Under the pieces are notes generated by a model. The model was given only the letters and a program-made list of their open reading frames with translations. It searched no databases and was not told where the DNA came from. 54,007 bases of DNA from an uncultured Bacteroidales bacterium. Lineage in GTDB: Bacteria > Bacteroidota > Bacteroidia > Bacteroidales > Muribaculaceae. Positions within the stretch are counted from its first letter, which is position 1. Every line of letters begins with the position of its first letter. The position numbers were made by a program, and so were the translations under genes. The DNA lies in contig CACZHT010000020.1 in NCBI GenBank assembly GCA_902781045.1, forward strand, positions 1 to 54,007, in the 5' to 3' direction. Below are positions 51,098 through 54,007 of this stretch, one piece after another.

Positions 51098-53137
51098 TCA
51101 CTGGCCGGGGTCGGTGTCGTGACCCGGGTTGCCGGTGGGCACGTCATAGTCGGCGTGGCCCAGCATGATGTTGATCACCGCGTTGACATCGGCGATGTCC
51201 ACCCTGCCGTCGCCCGTCACGTCGCATGCCCGGGTGTCGGGAGCATCCATAGCCAGTCGCAGACCCAACTTTCCCTGGCGGTAGCCATCGGCTTCAGATG
51301 TGCGATAATAGACTGTCGCATAGTCCATGTCGTCCATGCATGACCCTCCTCTGATGGCATGTGCCTGGCCAGTGGCAGGGCCTTGTGGATCAACTTGTGC
51401 CGTGTCGGGATAGGGTCCGTACCAGTCCCGGCACAGCTCCCACACGTTGCCGCTCATGTCGTAAAGTCCCAACTCGTTGGGTGTTTTCATCCCGACAGGG
51501 TAAGACTCGGCTTGCGGCTCACCCGAGGTGTGATACATCATCCATCCCACATCGGCACCTGCGTTGACATCACCGCCGCTCCAGGGGTAACCTTGTGTCA
51601 TGTTGCCGCCGCGCGCTGCAAACTCCCATTCGGCCTCGGTGGGCAGACGGAAGCTGAGGCCGGTCAGCTCATTGAGCCGGGCAATGAAGTCTTGCCATTC
51701 GTCCCATGTCTTGTCTATGGCCGGGTGCAGCTGGCTGCCGGGATTGGACGTTCCCATCACAGCATCCCACAGGGCTTGGGTTGTCTCGGTCACCGCCATC
51801 ATGAAGCTGCTCACTGTCACCTGGTGGGGCGTGAGATACTCTGGCTGGCTGTATTTTCCGTCCTCGATATACTCGTCACCCATCATGAAAGTGCCGCCAC
51901 TCACATATTGCATCTGCACGCTGGTGCCGTTGATTTCAATTGTGCAGGCCTGACCCTTGCCGAGCATGTGGTTGATGATGGTGTTGACGTCCGAGATGTC
52001 ATAGTCATTGGCACCACCATTGACACGGATGGTGTCGTTGGCTTGCGTGATGACATCGCCGTCGGTGGTGGTCATGGCGATGTCGGTGAGCACCAGGTCA
52101 TAGCTGCCCGATGGCAATCGCAACGTGAACAGTGTGCCGTCGCAGCCGTTCAGCGGCTTGTGGCTGGGCGAGTTGACCACCAGCCGGTCGCCATCAAGCT
52201 TTGCCTCATGGTCGACTGCACGTTCAGGGTTGAGGACAATGCTCTTGATGGCACCGAGGTCGCCACTACCCGAGAGTTTCAACACACATTGCACCGACAC
52301 GATTGGGTCCAGACGGTTCAGCTCGACCGGCGCCTCAATGAACTCTTCCTGTCCCGTGACATCGGCTCCCCACAGTCCCAAGCCACGCACAAACTGATAG
52401 CAGTCGGGCAGATGGGCATACATTGCCGAACAGTCACGAGTCATCGGCCCATAGTAGCGAACTCGCGCCCCGGGTGGGAAATAGTTCATCGTGTTGACCT
52501 GTAGTATCTCGGGATGCACCAGGGGTTTGTCCCAGAACACATGGCTCACTCCGCCCAGGGCATAGTACACGGGATTCCATTGAGGCAGAAAGTCGTCCTC
52601 GTAGGTTGCCGGTATGGCTTCGGCCGTCAGCTGGATGCGGTGCTTGGCTGATGCCGCATCGACCGGATAGGGAATCTCACACTTGGCAAACGGGCAGATG
52701 ACATATACCTCCGAGTTGCCTGTGTGTCTGACAATGACATTCTCAACACCGGCCATAGACCACGCATTGGCCACAGTCATTGTCCTGGGCAACTGGATGG
52801 TCTTGACGTTGCATTGCGACGGAAAAGCGTTCCCGGCCACTGCCGTCACCGGATAACACACTCCATCCCAAACGACACTGTCGCGCACTGCGACACACTC
52901 GGGCAAGTCGTGATAGAACAAGGCGGTGTCAACCTCGCTCTCATTGATGTTACTGTCCACCTTTGGCATCAGGGTGGCAGTCTTGGTCGCTGCCGAGACG
53001 CTATATCGCAACCCGTCGCACCACACATTGTATGTGCCGGCTTCGGCTCTAGCGACTGTCTGGCACACAAGCATGATCGCCGGCACTAACAGAAGCCTAC
53101 TATAGATGCATGCCATATTAAATGGATTACGTAACAT
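51098..53137 (-). CDS. secreted FGE-sulfatase-domain protein with LRR-like N-terminus and dockerin-like repeats
   Basis: A 679-residue exported protein (signal peptide near residues 12-32). The N-terminal part has BspA/LRR_5-like phrases (AVAGNAFPSQCNVKTIQLPRT). A half dockerin (NDYDISDVNTIINHMLGKG) lies near residue 390. A formylglycine-generating-enzyme-like domain follows (MQYVSGGTFMMGDE, LPTEAEWEFAARGG, YDMSGNVWELCRDWY, IRGGS...LGLRLA). At the end come a dockerin-like repeat (CDVTGDGRVDIADVNAVINIMLG) and a short tail. The usual FGE active cysteine pair is not obvious, so it is probably a ligand- or substrate-binding domain and not a true sulfatase activator. A promoter (53209-53240) and terminator frame it as a single gene. 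Its paralogue lies directly upstream. Confidence 0.85.
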   Translation of the reverse strand: MLRNPFNMACIYSRLLLVPAIMLVCQTVARAEAGTYNVWCDGLRYSVSAATKTATLMPKVDSNINESEVDTALFYHDLPECVAVRDSVVWDGVCYPVTAVAGNAFPSQCNVKTIQLPRTMTVANAWSMAGVENVIVRHTGNSEVYVICPFAKCEIPYPVDAASAKHRIQLTAEAIPATYEDDFLPQWNPVYYALGGVSHVFWDKPLVHPEILQVNTMNYFPPGARVRYYGPMTRDCSAMYAHLPDCYQFVRGLGLWGADVTGQEEFIEAPVELNRLDPIVSVQCVLKLSGSGDLGAIKSIVLNPERAVDHEAKLDGDRLVVNSPSHKPLNGCDGTLFTLRLPSGSYDLVLTDIAMTTTDGDVITQANDTIRVNGGANDYDISDVNTIINHMLGKGQACTIEINGTSVQMQYVSGGTFMMGDEYIEDGKYSQPEYLTPHQVTVSSFMMAVTETTQALWDAVMGTSNPGSQLHPAIDKTWDEWQDFIARLNELTGLSFRLPTEAEWEFAARGGNMTQGYPWSGGDVNAGADVGWMMYHTSGEPQAESYPVGMKTPNELGLYDMSGNVWELCRDWYGPYPDTAQVDPQGPATGQAHAIRGGSCMDDMDYATVYYRTSEADGYRQGKLGLRLAMDAPDTRACDVTGDGRVDIADVNAVINIMLGHADYDVPTGNPGHDTDPGQ

Positions 53138-53208
53138 TTTAACTTAAATTTAAATGAATTGATAAATAAAAAATATATTTCTATTGCAACATAAAAATTT
53201 TGATAGTG

Positions 53209-53240
53209 CAAAGGTAGTATGCCAGTGCGAATTGTGCAAA
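53209..53240 (-). promoter_or_regulatory. promoter (TTTG-20-TACCTTTG)
   Basis: On the minus strand: TTTG at 53237-53240, 20-base spacer, -7 TACCTTTG at 53209-53216. Leader of about 65 bases to the ATG at 53137. Confidence 0.75.
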
Positions 53241-53342
53241 TTTTTGAGCGTAACACTTTTTTGAAACAACACCCTGAATAGCAACTAGTTACTATCGAAA
53301 CAGGCCGAAACACGGCTGTGAGAGGAGCCATTTTTTTCAAGA

Positions 53343-53380
53343 TTCCCCCTCCAGGCGGAGAGCCGCAGATGGAGGGGGAA
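53343..53380 (-). terminator. hairpin after the partial paralogue
   Basis: Perfect 11-base arms TTCCCCCTCCA/TGGAGGGGGAA, 13 bases past the stop codon of the gene at 53394. No T tract follows on the minus strand. Confidence 0.65.
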
Positions 53381-53393
53381 ACTTCGGCTGTTG

Positions 53394-54007
53394 TCACCGG
53401 CCGGGGTCGGTGTCGTGACCCGGGTTGCCGGTGGGCACGTCATAGTCGGCGTGACCCAGCATGATGTTGATCACCGCATTGACATCGGCGATGTCGACCC
53501 TGCCGTCACCCGTCACGTCGCATGCCTGGGTGTAAAGCTCGGCCGAGTAGTCCATGGCCAGACGTATGCCGATGGGCTGGTCGAAGCTGCCGTAGACAGT
53601 CTTTATCGGCTCGACGGCCGCACGGTTATACACACTACAGTGCGTCTCGTAGTGGTCGTTGTAGCACGAGCCGCCACGAATGACGCGCCGGGTGCCTGTC
53701 TCCGGGCCCGTGGGGTTGACCTGGGCCTCGTCGGTGTAGTCGGCAAACCAGTCCTGGCACCACTCCCACACGTTGCCGCTCATGTCATAGATGCCCAGCT
53801 CGTTGGGTGACTTCTTGCCCACGGGACGAGGCTTCTTGCTCTCTTCCGGCCCCCAGGGGTTGTAGCTGCACCATCCCACCTCATTGGGATCGTTGCTGCC
53901 GCTGTACAAGTAGCCCTGCGACTTGTTGCCGCCACGGGCGGCAAACTCCCACTCGGCCTCGGTGGGCAGACGGAACTGCAGCCCGGTGAGCTGGTTGAGA
54001 CGCTCAA
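53394..54007 (-). CDS. FGE-sulfatase/dockerin protein, paralogue (5' end outside window)
   Basis: The C-terminal 200 residues or so of a second secreted FGE-like protein. The visible frame starts with RLNQLTGLQFRLPTEAEWEFAARGG at the window edge, then GIYDMSGNVWEWCQDWF, VIRGGSCYNDHY, and ends with the same dockerin-like repeat and tail as the gene at 51098, differing only in the last residue or two. The last 140 bases are almost identical in DNA between the two genes, while the sequence upstream has diverged. It is incomplete because the window ends. Function is as for its neighbour: surface or secreted protein, with no clear catalytic cysteines. Confidence 0.85.
   Translation of the reverse strand, partial: ERLNQLTGLQFRLPTEAEWEFAARGGNKSQGYLYSGSNDPNEVGWCSYNPWGPEESKKPRPVGKKSPNELGIYDMSGNVWEWCQDWFADYTDEAQVNPTGPETGTRRVIRGGSCYNDHYETHCSVYNRAAVEPIKTVYGSFDQPIGIRLAMDYSAELYTQACDVTGDGRVDIADVNAVINIMLGHADYDVPTGNPGHDTDPGR

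Noticed and set aside
51098..53137. Functional formylglycine-generating enzyme
   Set aside because: The active-site cysteine pair is not evident and no sulfatase gene is nearby; kept as an FGE-fold domain only.

Overview
The window looks like one stretch of a Bacteroidales chromosome, most likely a gut Muribaculaceae- or Prevotella-like species. The reasons are promoters with the Bacteroidetes -7 box TAnnTTTG (often with TTTG 19-20 bases upstream), secreted proteins ending in dockerin-like calcium repeats, a PorZ-like type IX secretion component, DUF4919 and DUF1016 proteins, and GC-rich core genes separated by AT-rich spacers. The family-level name is an inference; there is no rRNA in the window.

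Layout. 1-1.7 kb: an AT-rich, probably acquired kinase-VWA pair, with the VWA gene cut short by a stop. 1.7-2.6 kb: no convincing protein gene, but a promoter, strong stems and a terminator on the minus strand (candidate structured RNA or leader of the kinase operon), then a tandem pair of REP-like hairpins. 2.6-8.1 kb: secreted esterase, large secreted M6 metalloprotease, divergent HAD phosphatase. 8.2-11.2 kb: a fused NapH/NapG-like polyferredoxin and a Tat-exported aldo/keto reductase with ferredoxin domain. 11.5-18.6 kb: Rel (p)ppGpp enzyme, a 7TM-HD phosphohydrolase, a small membrane protein, DUF4919, and an esterase/propeller fusion. 18.8-31 kb: PLP aminotransferase, TPR regulator, DUF1016 nuclease, secreted protein with a sorting-like C-terminus, GH25 lysozyme, DUF805 protein and Mfd. 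31-36.4 kb: a frameshifted small exported-protein gene, an AAA+/DUF4143 ATPase behind a double palindromic operator-like repeat, an acyltransferase, tRNA-Asp, and a PpiD/SurA-like chaperone. 36.5-46.9 kb: SufE, GNAT-like protein, a secreted protein, Pgi, CotH-like lipoprotein, small lipoprotein, LysS and PorZ. 46.9-54 kb: a gene remnant, ManC, an ABC exporter pair, and two tandem FGE-sulfatase/dockerin secreted proteins, the second running off the window.

The core genes are housekeeping: stringent response and cyclic-nucleotide turnover, transcription-coupled repair, glycolysis, lysyl-tRNA charging, Fe-S assembly, envelope folding and export. The most unusual feature is what lies between them. 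At least six families of short tandem words (7-9 bases), often arranged as inverted arms, plus two REP-like palindrome families, fill the spacers and in places supply stop codons or run into the ends of genes. Several genes have the -7 box only 5-8 bases before the ATG, which implies leaderless mRNAs.
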